A DNA stretch of 64,000 nt from Streptomyces mobaraensis. GTDB taxonomy: Bacteria > Actinomycetota > Actinomycetes > Streptomycetales > Streptomycetaceae. Below are positions 23,329-32,247 of this stretch, one piece after another. The first letter of the stretch is position 1. Each line of letters opens with the position of its first letter. Location of the stretch: positions 1,736,001-1,800,000 of the forward strand of contig NZ_CP083590.1 in assembly GCF_020099395.1 (NCBI RefSeq), given 5' to 3'. The position numbers and the translations under genes are program-made. The notes beneath the pieces were generated by a model. The model worked only from the letters and a program-made list of their open reading frames with translations, had not been told where the DNA came from and searched no databases.

Positions 23329-24852
23329 TCACCGTCCACCCGACCGCGCCGCCTCCGCCGCCACCCTGCTGTGCCGCTTCCCGTACGCGAAGTAGACGAC
23401 GACGCCCAGGGCCATCCACACGGCGAACCGCAGCCACGTCTCCGCCGGCAGGTTGAGCATCAGCCAGAGCGAGGCCAGCACGGACAGCACCGGCACGAAC
23501 GGCACGAACGGGGTGCGGAAGGCGCGCGGCAGGTCGGGGCGGGCGCGGCGCAGCAGGATGACGCCGAGGGCGACGACGACGAAGGCGAAGAGGGTCCCGA
23601 TGTTGACGAGCTCGGCCAGCACGTCGATGGAGGTGAACCCGGCGACGACGGCCACGACACCGCCGAGCAGGAGCGTGGAGCGGTAGGGCGTGCCGAAGCG
23701 GGGGTGCACGGTGGAGAAGACGCGCGGCAGCAGCCCGTCGCGGCTCATCGCGAAGAACACCCGGCTCTGCCCGAGCAGCAGGATCATGCACACGGCGGTG
23801 AGGCCGACTGCCGCGCCGAAGCTGATCAGCCCGGCCCAGAAGGGCTGTCCGGCGTCCTTGAAGGCGTCGGCGAGCGGCGCGTCGACGGAGAGCCGGCTGT
23901 ACTTCTGCATGCCGGTGACGACGATGGACACGGCCACGTACAGCACCGTGCAGATGGCGAGCGAGCCGAGGATGCCGCGCGGCACGTCGCGCTGCGGGTT
24001 GTGGGTCTCCTCGGCGGCGGTGGCGACGATGTCGAAGCCGATGAAGGCGAAGAAGACCACGGCGGCGGCGGAGAAGATGCCCATGACGCCGAAGTGGGAC
24101 GGTGTGAAGCCGAAGAGGAGCTGGGACAGGGGGGCGGCCAGGCCGCTGCCGCCCGCGCTGCCCTGGGAGGGCGGGATGAACGGGTCGTAGTTGGCGCCGC
24201 TGACGAAGAACGACCCAGCGATGATGACGATGAGGACGACTGTCACCTTCACGCCCACCACCACGGCGGTGACGCGTGAGGAGAGTTTCATCCCGGCGAT
24301 CAGGATCGCGGTGAGCACCAGCACCAGCACACAGGCGAGGAGGTCGAAGCCGAAGTCGCCGTGGTGCGGCCCGGAGAGGGCGGCGGGGAAGTGCCAGCCG
24401 GCGGTGTCGAGCAGCGAGCGGATGTAGCCGGACCAGCCGACGGAGACCACGGCGCAGCCCAGCGCCAGCTCCAGGATCAGGTCCCAGCCGATGATCCAGG
24501 CGGGCAGTTCGCCGAGCGAGGCGTACGAGAAGGTGTACGCGGAGCCGGCCACCGGCACGGTGGACGCGAACTCGGCGTAGCACAGCGCCGCCAGCGCGCA
24601 GACGATGCCGGCGAGGACGAAGGAGAGGGCCACGGAGGGGCCGGCGGTCTCCTTGGCGACCTTGCCGGTGAGGACGAAGATGCCGGTGCCGATGACGACG
24701 CCCACGCCGAAGACGGTGAGGTCGAGGGCGGAGAGGGACTTCTTGAGGACGTGTTCGGGTTCCTCGGTGTCCCGGATGGACTGCTCCACCGTCTTGGTCC
24801 GGAACACCCCGCTCCTGCCGCGGTCGTTCCGGGTCGGTCGCTCCGTGGCCAT
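23329..24852 (-). CDS. APC-superfamily amino acid permease (cationic amino acid transporter type)
   Basis: 507 residues from the ATG at 24852, preceded by GGAGGTGG. About twelve to fourteen membrane segments. The first carries LTVFGVGVVIGTGIFVLTGK, the glycine-rich motif of APC transporters, and later FFAFIGFDIVATAAEETHNP and SRDGLLPRVFSTVHPRFGTP match the CAT family (YfnA-like). It should import amino acids by proton symport. The first 60 residues available upstream of the chosen start lie in the dxs terminator region and are not taken as coding. It follows dxs with a terminator in between. Confidence 0.88.
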   Translation of the reverse strand: MATERPTRNDRGRSGVFRTKTVEQSIRDTEEPEHVLKKSLSALDLTVFGVGVVIGTGIFVLTGKVAKETAGPSVALSFVLAGIVCALAALCYAEFASTVPVAGSAYTFSYASLGELPAWIIGWDLILELALGCAVVSVGWSGYIRSLLDTAGWHFPAALSGPHHGDFGFDLLACVLVLVLTAILIAGMKLSSRVTAVVVGVKVTVVLIVIIAGSFFVSGANYDPFIPPSQGSAGGSGLAAPLSQLLFGFTPSHFGVMGIFSAAAVVFFAFIGFDIVATAAEETHNPQRDVPRGILGSLAICTVLYVAVSIVVTGMQKYSRLSVDAPLADAFKDAGQPFWAGLISFGAAVGLTAVCMILLLGQSRVFFAMSRDGLLPRVFSTVHPRFGTPYRSTLLLGGVVAVVAGFTSIDVLAELVNIGTLFAFVVVALGVILLRRARPDLPRAFRTPFVPFVPVLSVLASLWLMLNLPAETWLRFAVWMALGVVVYFAYGKRHSRVAAEAARSGGR

Positions 24853-24996
24853 GGCCCACCTCCACCAGTCGCGGCTCGCGCCGCCCCGCGTCGTCCCTGA
24901 ACTGAGCGAGTGTCCGCGATGTCCGGGGCCCGGCCCGGGGGGCCACAGCCTCCCGGCACCGGATTCACCCGATGGAGGGCGTTCGGGGGTGTGTGC

Positions 24997-25040
24997 GAGG
25001 GCCGGCCGGACCACCCGGGAGGATGGTCCGACCGGCCCTC
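24997..25040. terminator. Terminator hairpin after dxs
   Basis: GAGGGCCGG and CCGGACCA on the left pair with TGGTCCG and CCGGCCCTC on the right over about 44 bases, with one mismatch. It lies 21 bases past the dxs stop and upstream of the permease start. Confidence 0.7.
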
Positions 25041-25060
25041 GTCGGGGTCCGGTGGCCCGG

Positions 25061-27040
25061 TCAGTCGCGGGCTGCCTCCGCGGGCTCGCCCGGCTCGTCC
25101 GCGCCCGGGAGCACGGCGGCCTCGGCGGCCTCCGTGACGCCGCCCTCGACGGACGCCCCGTCGAGCTTGGCGACGAGGCCGGTGACCTGGCGGGCGATGT
25201 CCGGGGCGGTCAGCCCGATCTCGGCCATGACCTCCTTGCGGGAGGCGTGGTCGAGGAAGCGCGGCGGAATGCCGAAGTCGCGCAGCGGCAGATCGACGCC
25301 GGCGTCGCGGAGCGCCTGGGCGACGGCCGAACCGACGCCGCCCACCCGGCCGTTGTCCTCGACGGTGACGACGACGCGGTGCTCCCGCGCCAGGCCGGGC
25401 AGCGCCTCGTCGACCGGCTTGACCCAGCGCGGGTCGACGACGGTGGAGGAGATGCCCTGCTTGTCGAGGAGGTCGGCGATCTCCAGGCACATCGGGGCGA
25501 GCGCGCCGACGGAGACGATCAGGACGTCGGCCCGGTTCGTACCGTCCGCGGGGCGGCGCAGCACGTCCATGCCGCCGACCCGGCCGACGGCCTCGACGGC
25601 CGGTCCGACCGTGCCCTTGGAGTAGCGCACGACGGTGGGGGCGTCGTCGACCTCGACGGCCTCGCGGAGCTGGGCGCGGACCTGATCGGCGTCGCGCGGG
25701 GCGGCGATCCGCAGGCCGGGCACGACCTGGAGGATCGACATGTCCCACATGCCGTTGTGCGAGGCGCCGTCGTCACCGGTGACGCCCGCGCGGTCGAGGA
25801 CGAAGGTGACGCCGCACTTGTGCAGGGCCACGTCCATGAGGACCTGGTCGAAGGCGCGGTTGAGGAAGGTCGCGTAGACGGCGAAGACCGGGTGCAGCCC
25901 GCCGGTGGCCAGGCCGGCCGCGGAGGTGGCGGCGTGCTGCTCGGCGATGCCGACGTCGTAGACGCGGTCGGGGAACTCCTTGGCGAACTTGCCGAGGCCG
26001 ACCGGCTGCATCATCGCGGCGGTGATCGCCACGATGTCCTCGCGCTCGCGGCCGAGCGCGACCATCTCGTCGCCGAACACGGACGTCCAGCTGGCACTGG
26101 AGGCGGCGACCGGCAGACCGGTGTCGGGGTGGATGACGCCGATGCCGTGGAAGCGGTCCGCCTCGTGCTGCTCGGCGGGCTGGTAGCCGCGGCCCTTCTC
26201 GGTGAGGCAGTGGACGATCACCGGACCGTTGAAGCGCTTGGCCCGCTGGAGCGCGGACTCCAGGGCCTCGATGTCGTGGCCGTCGATGGGGCCGACGTAC
26301 TTCAGCCCGAGGTCCTCGAACATGCCCTGGGGGGCGATGAAGTCCTTGAGGCCCTTCTTGGCGCCGTGCAGCGTCTCGTAGAGCGGCTTGCCGACGACCG
26401 GGGTGCGCTCCAGCAGGTCCTTGCCGCGGGCCAGGAAGCGCTCGTAGCCGTCGGTGGTGCGCAGGGTGGCCAGGTGGTTGGCGAGGCCGCCGATGGTGGG
26501 CGCGTAGGAGCGCTCGTTGTCGTTGACGACGATGACGAGCGGGCGGTCCTTGGCGACGGCGATGTTGTTCAGCGCCTCCCAGGCCATGCCGCCGGTGAGG
26601 GCGCCGTCGCCGATGACGGCGACGACGTGCCGGTCGTCGTGGCCCAGGACCTGGTTGGCCTTGGCGAGGCCGTCGGCCCAGCCGAGGACGGTGGAGGCGT
26701 GGCTGTTCTCGATGACGTCGTGCTCCGACTCGGCCCGCGAGGGGTAGCCGGAGAGGCCGTCCTTGGCGCGCAGCCGGGAGAAGTCCTGGCGGCCGGTGAG
26801 CAGCTTGTGCACGTACGACTGGTGCCCGGTGTCGAAGAGGACCTTGTCCTTGGGCGAGTCGAAGACGCGGTGCAGGGCGATGGTGAGCTCGACCACACCG
26901 AGGTTGGGGCCGAGGTGGCCACCGGTCTTGGAGACGGCGTCGACGAGGAAGGTGCGGATCTCCGCGGCCAGCCGGTCGAGCTGCTCGGGGCTCAGCCGGT
27001 CAAGATCGCGCGGTTCCCTGATGCGGGTCAGCAGGGCCAC
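25061..27040 (-). CDS. dxs: 1-deoxy-D-xylulose-5-phosphate synthase
   Basis: 659 residues from a GTG with GGAGG six bases upstream. It joins pyruvate and glyceraldehyde 3-phosphate to make DXP, the first step of the MEP isoprenoid route and a thiamine/pyridoxal precursor. Visible are [15 protein letters not shown], the thiamine-diphosphate motif [16 protein letters not shown], the glutamate in [15 protein letters not shown] and the transketolase C domain. The Glu/Ala/Pro-rich last 30 residues are lineage-specific. The upstream gap holds repeat copy 4, unusual for a gene promoter region. From memory equivalent to SCO6013. Confidence 0.95.
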   Translation of the reverse strand: MALLTRIREPRDLDRLSPEQLDRLAAEIRTFLVDAVSKTGGHLGPNLGVVELTIALHRVFDSPKDKVLFDTGHQSYVHKLLTGRQDFSRLRAKDGLSGYPSRAESEHDVIENSHASTVLGWADGLAKANQVLGHDDRHVVAVIGDGALTGGMAWEALNNIAVAKDRPLVIVVNDNERSYAPTIGGLANHLATLRTTDGYERFLARGKDLLERTPVVGKPLYETLHGAKKGLKDFIAPQGMFEDLGLKYVGPIDGHDIEALESALQRAKRFNGPVIVHCLTEKGRGYQPAEQHEADRFHGIGVIHPDTGLPVAASSASWTSVFGDEMVALGREREDIVAITAAMMQPVGLGKFAKEFPDRVYDVGIAEQHAATSAAGLATGGLHPVFAVYATFLNRAFDQVLMDVALHKCGVTFVLDRAGVTGDDGASHNGMWDMSILQVVPGLRIAAPRDADQVRAQLREAVEVDDAPTVVRYSKGTVGPAVEAVGRVGGMDVLRRPADGTNRADVLIVSVGALAPMCLEIADLLDKQGISSTVVDPRWVKPVDEALPGLAREHRVVVTVEDNGRVGGVGSAVAQALRDAGVDLPLRDFGIPPRFLDHASRKEVMAEIGLTAPDIARQVTGLVAKLDGASVEGGVTEAAEAAVLPGADEPGEPAEAARD

Positions 27041-27165
27041 CCGTGCCTCCTTAAGCTGTCGAGCTTTTGCCGGTCGGTCGAGTCTAATCTTCCGCTTGGC
27101 GTGGCGGTGAACGGGTGCGGGGATGTATGTCACCCGGATGCTCGGTGGTGGTCCCGCAGGGGGGT

Positions 27166-27363
27166 GTGCCCCGGTCCCGACCTTTCACCGTTTCTTGCGG
27201 GGCTGCGCCCCCGCACCCCCGAAACCGCGCTCCGCGCGGTTGTCCTCAAACGCCGGACGGGCTGATTTCAGCCCGTTGGGGGTACCCCCTCTGGGGGAGT
27301 TTGAGGACAAAGGGGGTCTGGGGGCTTGCCCCCAGGAATCGGCGAAGGGCGGGACCGGGGCAC
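27166..27363. repeat. Dispersed palindromic intergenic element, copy 4 (module inside the core stem)
   Basis: 198 bp in the 339-bp gap between the dxs start and the xylH stop. The ends are GTGCCCCGGTCCCG (27166-27179) and its perfect complement (27350-27363). The core arm that starts CCTCAAACG at 27244 is answered by a right arm in which five bases are replaced by a 22-bp module, so the stem is broken. It would lie between the dxs promoter and the end of the xyl operon. Confidence 0.85.
27277..27298. repeat. Nested 22-bp module, copy e (reverse orientation, in the stem)
   Basis: TGGGGG, then TA, then CCCCCTCTGGGGGA. It stands between CAGCCCGT and GTTTGAGG, where copies 2 and 3 have CCGGC. 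Confidence 0.75.
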
Positions 27364-27379
27364 CAGCCCGCCGCAGGCG

Positions 27380-28657
27380 CTACACCCGCCCCGCCGTCCG
27401 CTGCGTCCGCCGCGACACCGAGTCGATCACGACCGCCGCCAACAGCACCGCACCGGTGATCATGTACTGAACGGCCGAGGCGATCCCCAGCAGCGCCATC
27501 CCCGAAGCGATCGACTGGATGACGAGCACACCCAGCAGCGCGGACCACGTCTTCCCGCGCCCACCGAACAGGCTCGTCCCCCCGATCACCGCCGCCGCGA
27601 TCGCGTTCATCAGCAGGCTGCCCGCCCCCGACGACTGGTTCGCCGCGTTGATCTGCGAGGCGAGGAACATCCCGCCCAGTGCCGCCATCGTCCCGGAGAG
27701 CGCGAAGACCGAGATCCGCACCGTCGCCACGTCGATGCCGGCCCGGCGGGCCGCCTCGACGCCGCCGCCGACGGCGAAGACCTTGCGGCCGTAGCGGGTG
27801 CGGCGCAGTACCAGGTCGAGGGCGACGACGACGCCCATGAAGATCACCACGGCCAGTGGCAGGCCCTTGTACTGGTTGAAGACCCAGGCCACCGCGTAGG
27901 CGGGCACCGCCAGGGCGGCCGTGCGCAGCACGATCTCGGCGAAAGGCCGGCTGGGCACCTGGGCGGCGGTCCGGCGGCGGGCGTCCCGCCAGGCGACGAG
28001 GAAGTAGGCCAGGACGGTGGCGGTGGCCAGTCCGTAGGCGGCGGAGATGTCCTCGAAGTAGTGGTTGGTGAGCTGGGCGACCAGCCCGGAGTCGTCGAGG
28101 TTGATCGTTCCGTTGGCGCCCAGGACCTCCAGCATCAGGCCGTTCCAGCCCAGCAGGCCGGCCAGGGTGACGACGAACGCGGGGACGCCGATCCGGGCGA
28201 AGAAGAAGCCGTGGAGCACCCCGGCGACCGTGCCGGTGAGGATCGCCAGGATCAGGGCGAGCCATTCGGACATGCCGTGGTTGACGTTGAGGACCGCGAA
28301 GACGGCCGCCGCCAGGCCGCTGACCGAGCCGACGGAGAGGTCGATCTCGCCGAGGATGAGGACGAAGACGATGCCGACGGCGATCAGGCCGGTGCCGGCG
28401 GCGGTGATGAAGAGGTTGGAGAGGTTCTCGGCACCGAGGAAGGCCGAGTCCTGGAGCTGGAACACCAGGCAGATGACGATCAGGCCGACGACGACGGGCA
28501 GCGAGCCCAGTTCGCCGCTGCGCAGCTTGCGCAGGAACTCGGACCAGTAGCCGGCGAAGCCCTCCTCGCGGACGAGCAGCCGGGGGTCGACGGGGGTGGC
28601 GACGGCCGGAGCGGCGGGCTGGGAGCCCTCGGGGGTCTTGGAGAGGTCGGTGGTCAT
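27380..28657 (-). CDS. xylH: Xylose-type sugar ABC transporter, permease
   Basis: 425 residues with about ten membrane segments and the BPD_transp_2 pattern: LILGEIDLSVGSVSGLAAAVFA in the first half and NAIAAAVIGGTSLFGGRGKTW near the end, both typical of ribose/xylose permeases. It forms the membrane channel with XylG and XylF. It overlaps xylG by four bases (ATGA), so translation is coupled. In S. coelicolor the equivalent operon (SCO6009-6011) takes up xylose; this is recalled, the specificity is inferred from synteny. Confidence 0.9.
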   Translation of the reverse strand: MTTDLSKTPEGSQPAAPAVATPVDPRLLVREEGFAGYWSEFLRKLRSGELGSLPVVVGLIVICLVFQLQDSAFLGAENLSNLFITAAGTGLIAVGIVFVLILGEIDLSVGSVSGLAAAVFAVLNVNHGMSEWLALILAILTGTVAGVLHGFFFARIGVPAFVVTLAGLLGWNGLMLEVLGANGTINLDDSGLVAQLTNHYFEDISAAYGLATATVLAYFLVAWRDARRRTAAQVPSRPFAEIVLRTAALAVPAYAVAWVFNQYKGLPLAVVIFMGVVVALDLVLRRTRYGRKVFAVGGGVEAARRAGIDVATVRISVFALSGTMAALGGMFLASQINAANQSSGAGSLLMNAIAAAVIGGTSLFGGRGKTWSALLGVLVIQSIASGMALLGIASAVQYMITGAVLLAAVVIDSVSRRTQRTAGRV

Positions 28658-29433
28658 GCCCGGTCCTCCGCGATGCGGGCCTTACGGCGGGTGACAGCGT
28701 TGTCAGTGGCGCCGGTGATGGCCGAGACGATCTCTTCCTGGGAGGTGGTGCGCACGGCGAAGACCCCGTTGTTCCGGCCGAGGCGCAGCACCGCGACGCG
28801 GTCGGCGACGGCCTGGACGTCGGCCATGTTGTGGCTGATGAGGATCACGCCGAGACCCCGTTCGCGGAGCCGTTCCACCAGGTCGAGGACCTGGGCGGTC
28901 TGCTCCACGCCGAGCGCGGCGGTGGGCTCGTCGAGGATGACGACCTTGGGCTCGCCGAGCAGCGAGCGGGCGATGGCGACGGTCTGCCGCTGGCCGCCGG
29001 AGAGGGCGGCGACGGGGATCCGGACGCTGGGGATGCGGATGGACAGGGCGCCGAGCAGTTCGCGGGCCCGACGCTCCATCCCGACCTCGTCCAGCACCCC
29101 GGCGCGGGAGATCTCCCGGCCGAGGAAGAGGTTGCCGACGACGTCGAGGTTGTCGCAGAGGGCGAGGTCCTGGTAGACGGTGGCGATGCCGAGCTCCTGG
29201 GCGGTGTGCGGCCGGTCGATGGTGACGGGCCGCCCCTCCCACTCGATGACGCCGTCGTCGGCGGGCGCGACGCCCGCGATGGTCTTGACGAGGGTGGACT
29301 TGCCGGCGCCGTTGTCGCCCACCAGGGCGACCACCTCACCGGGACGGATCTCCAGCTCCACGTCGGTCAGCGCCTGGACGGCACCGAACCGCTTGGAGAT
29401 CCCGCGCAACGCCAGTACGGGCGCAGCGGACAT
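28654..29433 (-). CDS. xylG: Xylose-type sugar ABC transporter, ATP-binding protein
   Basis: 259 residues, a single ABC domain rather than the double domain of the E. coli XylG. Walker A is GDNGAGKST, the Q loop YQDLALCDNL, the signature LSGGQRQ, Walker B VVILDEPTAA and the switch ISHNM. ATG at 29433 has AGGAG 9 bases upstream. It lies between xylF and xylH in one operon. It hydrolyses ATP at the inner membrane face for sugar import. A longer reading frame upstream runs through xylF in another frame and is not real. Confidence 0.92.
   Translation of the reverse strand: MSAAPVLALRGISKRFGAVQALTDVELEIRPGEVVALVGDNGAGKSTLVKTIAGVAPADDGVIEWEGRPVTIDRPHTAQELGIATVYQDLALCDNLDVVGNLFLGREISRAGVLDEVGMERRARELLGALSIRIPSVRIPVAALSGGQRQTVAIARSLLGEPKVVILDEPTAALGVEQTAQVLDLVERLRERGLGVILISHNMADVQAVADRVAVLRLGRNNGVFAVRTTSQEEIVSAITGATDNAVTRRKARIAEDRA
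28692..28705. promoter_or_regulatory. LacI-like inverted repeat inside the end of xylG
   Basis: TGACAGCGTTGTCA has 5-base inverted arms and lies 35 bases before the xylH start. It closely resembles the palindrome at 36631-36642 upstream of the mannosidase. Being inside a coding region it may be chance. Confidence 0.2.
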
Positions 29434-29459
29434 GTGGATCAGCTCCTCGGGCGCGCGCC

Positions 29460-30566
29460 CTACTTGAGGCCGGCGGCGTCGCAGGCGGACTTGTACTTGT
29501 CGGTGCAGATCTCGCGGAGGGTGAAGAAGCCCTCCTTGCCGACGTACTTGGGGATGTCGGCCTTCGTGAGCGCGAACGGGTCGACGATGATCGCGGGGAT
29601 CTTCTTCTCGCTCCCGCTGTCGACGGTGGTCTTGGCGGTGCCGTCGAGCTTCTTGCCCTGCGCCAGGGCGACGGCCATGGTGGCCGCGGCCTCCGTCTCG
29701 GGTACGTACGGCTTGTAGACGCTCATGAACTGCTCGCCGGCGAGGATCCGCTGGACGGCGGAGAGTTCGGCGTCCTGGCCGGTGACCGGGGGCAGCTTGT
29801 CGAAGCCGGCGCTCTTGAGGGCGGTGATGATGCCGCCGGCCATGCCGTCGTTGGCCGAATAGACGCCGACGATGTTCTCCTTGCCGAGCGAGGAGATCGC
29901 GCCCTTCATGTTCTCGTTGGCGTTCTCCGGCTTCCACTCCTTGGTGTCGTACTCCTTGCCGACCTTCACCTTTCCGTCGAGCACGGAATGGGCGCCGTCC
30001 TTGTACATCTTGGCGTTGGGGTCGGTGACCGAGCCGTTCATCATGACGATCTGGCCTTTGCCGGCGTTGTCGCCGAGTTCCTTGAGCAGCGACTCGCCCT
30101 GGATCTTTCCGACCCGTTCGTTGTCGACGGAGGTGTAGGCGTCGACCGGGCCCTCGGCGAGCCGGTCGTAGGCGACGACGGGGATTCCCTTGTCGTGCGC
30201 CTTCTTCACCGAGCTCGCTATCGACTTGGCGTCCACGGCGTCGACGATCAGCGCGTCGACCCGCTTGGTGATCATCGTGTCGACCTGCTGCTGCTGGACG
30301 GAAGCGTCCTGCTTCGCGTTCTCGTAGAGGACGGTGGCGCTGGTGCCCGCCAATTCCTTGATCTTCTTTTCGAGCAGCGGCTTGTCGAAACGCTCGTACC
30401 GCGCGGTCTGGTTCTCCGGAAGGAGCAGCCCGATGGTGAGCGACCCCTTCTTCTCCTTCTTGTCCCCGTTGTCGCCGGCCTGTTTGGCCTTGCCGCAGGC
30501 GGCGAGGGTGACGGCCGTCGACAGAGCGACGACGGCCACCGCGGCGCGACGCAGATGCGTGTTCAC
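29460..30566 (-). CDS. xylF: Xylose-type sugar ABC transporter, substrate-binding lipoprotein
   Basis: 368 residues from the GTG at 30566, behind AGGGAGGT. The signal peptide ends in a lipobox, TLAAC, so it is a membrane-anchored lipoprotein. The mature part is a periplasmic-binding protein type I fold: TIGLLLPENQTARYERFDKP, KRVDALIVDAVDAKSIASSV, IPVVAYDRLAEGPVDAYTSVDNE and YSANDGMAGGIITALKSAG are characteristic of XylF. It captures xylose or a similar sugar outside the cell for XylGH. The ROK regulator gene lies 168 bases upstream on the same strand. Confidence 0.92.
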   Translation of the reverse strand: MNTHLRRAAVAVVALSTAVTLAACGKAKQAGDNGDKKEKKGSLTIGLLLPENQTARYERFDKPLLEKKIKELAGTSATVLYENAKQDASVQQQQVDTMITKRVDALIVDAVDAKSIASSVKKAHDKGIPVVAYDRLAEGPVDAYTSVDNERVGKIQGESLLKELGDNAGKGQIVMMNGSVTDPNAKMYKDGAHSVLDGKVKVGKEYDTKEWKPENANENMKGAISSLGKENIVGVYSANDGMAGGIITALKSAGFDKLPPVTGQDAELSAVQRILAGEQFMSVYKPYVPETEAAATMAVALAQGKKLDGTAKTTVDSGSEKKIPAIIVDPFALTKADIPKYVGKEGFFTLREICTDKYKSACDAAGLK

Positions 30567-30641
30567 GTACGGATACCTCCCTGACATGGCCGCGCCGTTG
30601 CGGCCGAGGTGACCGGAAGTCAACTCGGACCGCAAAGGGGC

Positions 30642-30681
30642 GTCAAGAAGTTAATCCTTAACGAGATGGCAACGATGCCAT
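30642..30681. promoter_or_regulatory. xylF promoter region with clustered inverted repeats, probable ROK operator
   Basis: Between rok7B7 and xylF lie GTTAA-TCC-TTAAC (30650-30662) and ATGGCA-ACGA-TGCCAT (30666-30681), both perfect inverted repeats. The overlapping GTCAAGAAGTTAA (30642-30654), read on the minus strand, fits at 12 of 13 positions a Rok7B7 motif I recall as TTKAMKHSTTSAV. Rok7B7 controls the adjacent xylFGH in S. coelicolor by published work as I recall; the sites here are inferred. Confidence 0.5.
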
Positions 30682-30734
30682 GCGTTATGTGCGTGAACTC
30701 AAGGGGCGTGTTGCCGGAGGTGTCCGGAAATCAA

Positions 30735-31931
30735 TCAGAAGGGACCGGGCGCGTCCGCCGCCGGCAATCCGTCCAGCAGCGAGGAGTCGCCCATCTCGCT
30801 GAGCACGAGGGCGAGCGCGCCGAGCACCTCGGCCCGGCCGCCCAGCGCGCCCGGTACGACCTCCAACTGCCGTGCGGCGCTGGGGATCGCGTACCGTCCG
30901 ACCGACTCCCGGATCGGCGCGAGGACGAGCTCCCCGGCCTCCGCGAGGTCCCCGCCGAGCACCACCCGGCTGGGGTTGAGCAGGTTGCACAGGCTCGCCA
31001 CGCCGCTGCCGATGTGCCGGCCGACGTCCGCGATCACCCGGCGGCAGCCGGCGTCGCCGTCGCGGGCGAGCCGGACCATGCGGGGCGCGGTGAGGTCCGG
31101 GCCGTGGGCCGAGTGCAGGAGCGGCAGGACGTAGCGGTGGGCAGTGAAGGTCTCCAGGCAGCCGCGGTTGCCGCAGCGGCAGACGGGCCCGGACTCGTCC
31201 AGGGTGATGTGGCCGATCTCGCCCGCGGTGCCGCCGGGGCCCCGGTAGATCTGCCCGTTGATCACCAGGCCGGCGCCGACGCCGCTGGCGACCTTGATGT
31301 ACGCGAGGTCGGCGGCCCCGCGGCCGGCCCCCCAGACCAGTTCGCCGAGCGCGCCGAGGTTGGCGTCGTTGTCGACGTGGACGGGGACGTCGAGCCGGGT
31401 GGCGAGCTCGTCGCGGGGGTTGGTGCCGGCCCAGCCGGGCAGGATCGCCGTCGAGCCGAGCACGCCGGACTCGTCGATCGGCCCGGGGACGCCCAGGCCC
31501 ACCCCGATGATCTTCCCGGGATCGATGCCGGTGGCCGCGATCAGCGTCTTGACCAGGTGTTCGGCCCGTTCCAGGCCCTGGGTCGCGGAGGCGTCCGTGT
31601 CCAGCGGCTCGGCCTCCTCGGCGAGCACCCGGTGGGCCAGGTTGCCGATCGCCACGCGCAGGTGGGTGTGGCCGAAGTCGACGCCGACGACGATCCCGGC
31701 GTCGCCCGAGAGCGAGACGCTGCGGGCCCGCCGGCCGCCGGAGGAGGTGGGGGTCACCTCGACGGTGCCGTTGTCCTTGAGCTCGCGGACGATGTTGGAG
31801 ACGGTGGCCGCCGACAGCCCGGTGGTCCGGGCGATCTCCGCCTGGGTCAGCGCCCCCGACCTGCGCACCGCGCGGACGACCCGCTCCAGGTTGGCCCGGT
31901 GCAGCGACGACTGCGACCCCGGAGTCTCCAC
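30735..31931 (-). CDS. rok7B7: ROK family transcriptional regulator (Rok7B7 type)
   Basis: 398 residues. The N-terminal winged HTH is LTQAEIARTTGLSAATVSNI with GGRRARSV. The ROK domain has VGVDFGHTHLRVAIG, the VHVDNDANLGALGE acidic motif, GEIGHITLDESG and the zinc-binding CRCGNRGCLE. It senses sugars or sugar phosphates and links carbon supply to secondary metabolism. GTG at 31931 is preferred (GGAG about 9 bases upstream); an ATG two codons earlier is possible. It is oriented toward xylFGH and divergent from nothing nearby; the 316-bp gap upstream shows no gene. Confidence 0.9.
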   Translation of the reverse strand: METPGSQSSLHRANLERVVRAVRRSGALTQAEIARTTGLSAATVSNIVRELKDNGTVEVTPTSSGGRRARSVSLSGDAGIVVGVDFGHTHLRVAIGNLAHRVLAEEAEPLDTDASATQGLERAEHLVKTLIAATGIDPGKIIGVGLGVPGPIDESGVLGSTAILPGWAGTNPRDELATRLDVPVHVDNDANLGALGELVWGAGRGAADLAYIKVASGVGAGLVINGQIYRGPGGTAGEIGHITLDESGPVCRCGNRGCLETFTAHRYVLPLLHSAHGPDLTAPRMVRLARDGDAGCRRVIADVGRHIGSGVASLCNLLNPSRVVLGGDLAEAGELVLAPIRESVGRYAIPSAARQLEVVPGALGGRAEVLGALALVLSEMGDSSLLDGLPAADAPGPF

Positions 31932-32247
31932 GCCCATCCACTCCCGCCTCGTCGGCACGGCACGACCGCCGCCCCGGCCACCGGGCTGCGACAGTGGAGC
32001 CCGGTATCCGTACAACATATGAACTCTAAGCTCAGCCGCACACCCGGGAGCACGTCAAGGCTCCGGACACCGCGACGGCGCCGGGCGGGGCCCTCCCATG
32101 GTACGGATCACCGCTCGGCGGCGGCCGGGGCGGAGGGGCGGGGGCCTCCGACGGCTTCGGAAGCGGCTTCGGGAGCGGCTCCAGGGGCTTGCTCCGAGGG
32201 CGGCTCCGGGAGCGGTTGCGAGGGCGGTGCGGGAGCGGTTGCGGGGC
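31932..32247. other. Intergenic gap of 316 bp with GC-rich imperfect repeats
   Basis: The part next to rok7B7 holds its promoter, with AACATATG around 32017. The part from about 32150 to 32247 is a degenerate run of GGAGCGG, GGCTTCGGG and GAGGGCGG units downstream of the DUF1707 stop. No gene is supported in either strand. Confidence 0.5.

Noticed and set aside
8866..27363. The four repeats as a CRISPR-like or insertion-sequence signal
   Set aside because: They are dispersed over 18 kb, have no regular spacers, no cas genes and no transposase; they fit palindromic intergenic elements instead.
28654..29937. Extended 427-residue version of XylG
   Set aside because: The extra N-terminal part is Arg/Gly-rich sequence lying over the xylF gene in another frame; the ATG at 29433 has a good ribosome site and gives a normal ABC domain.
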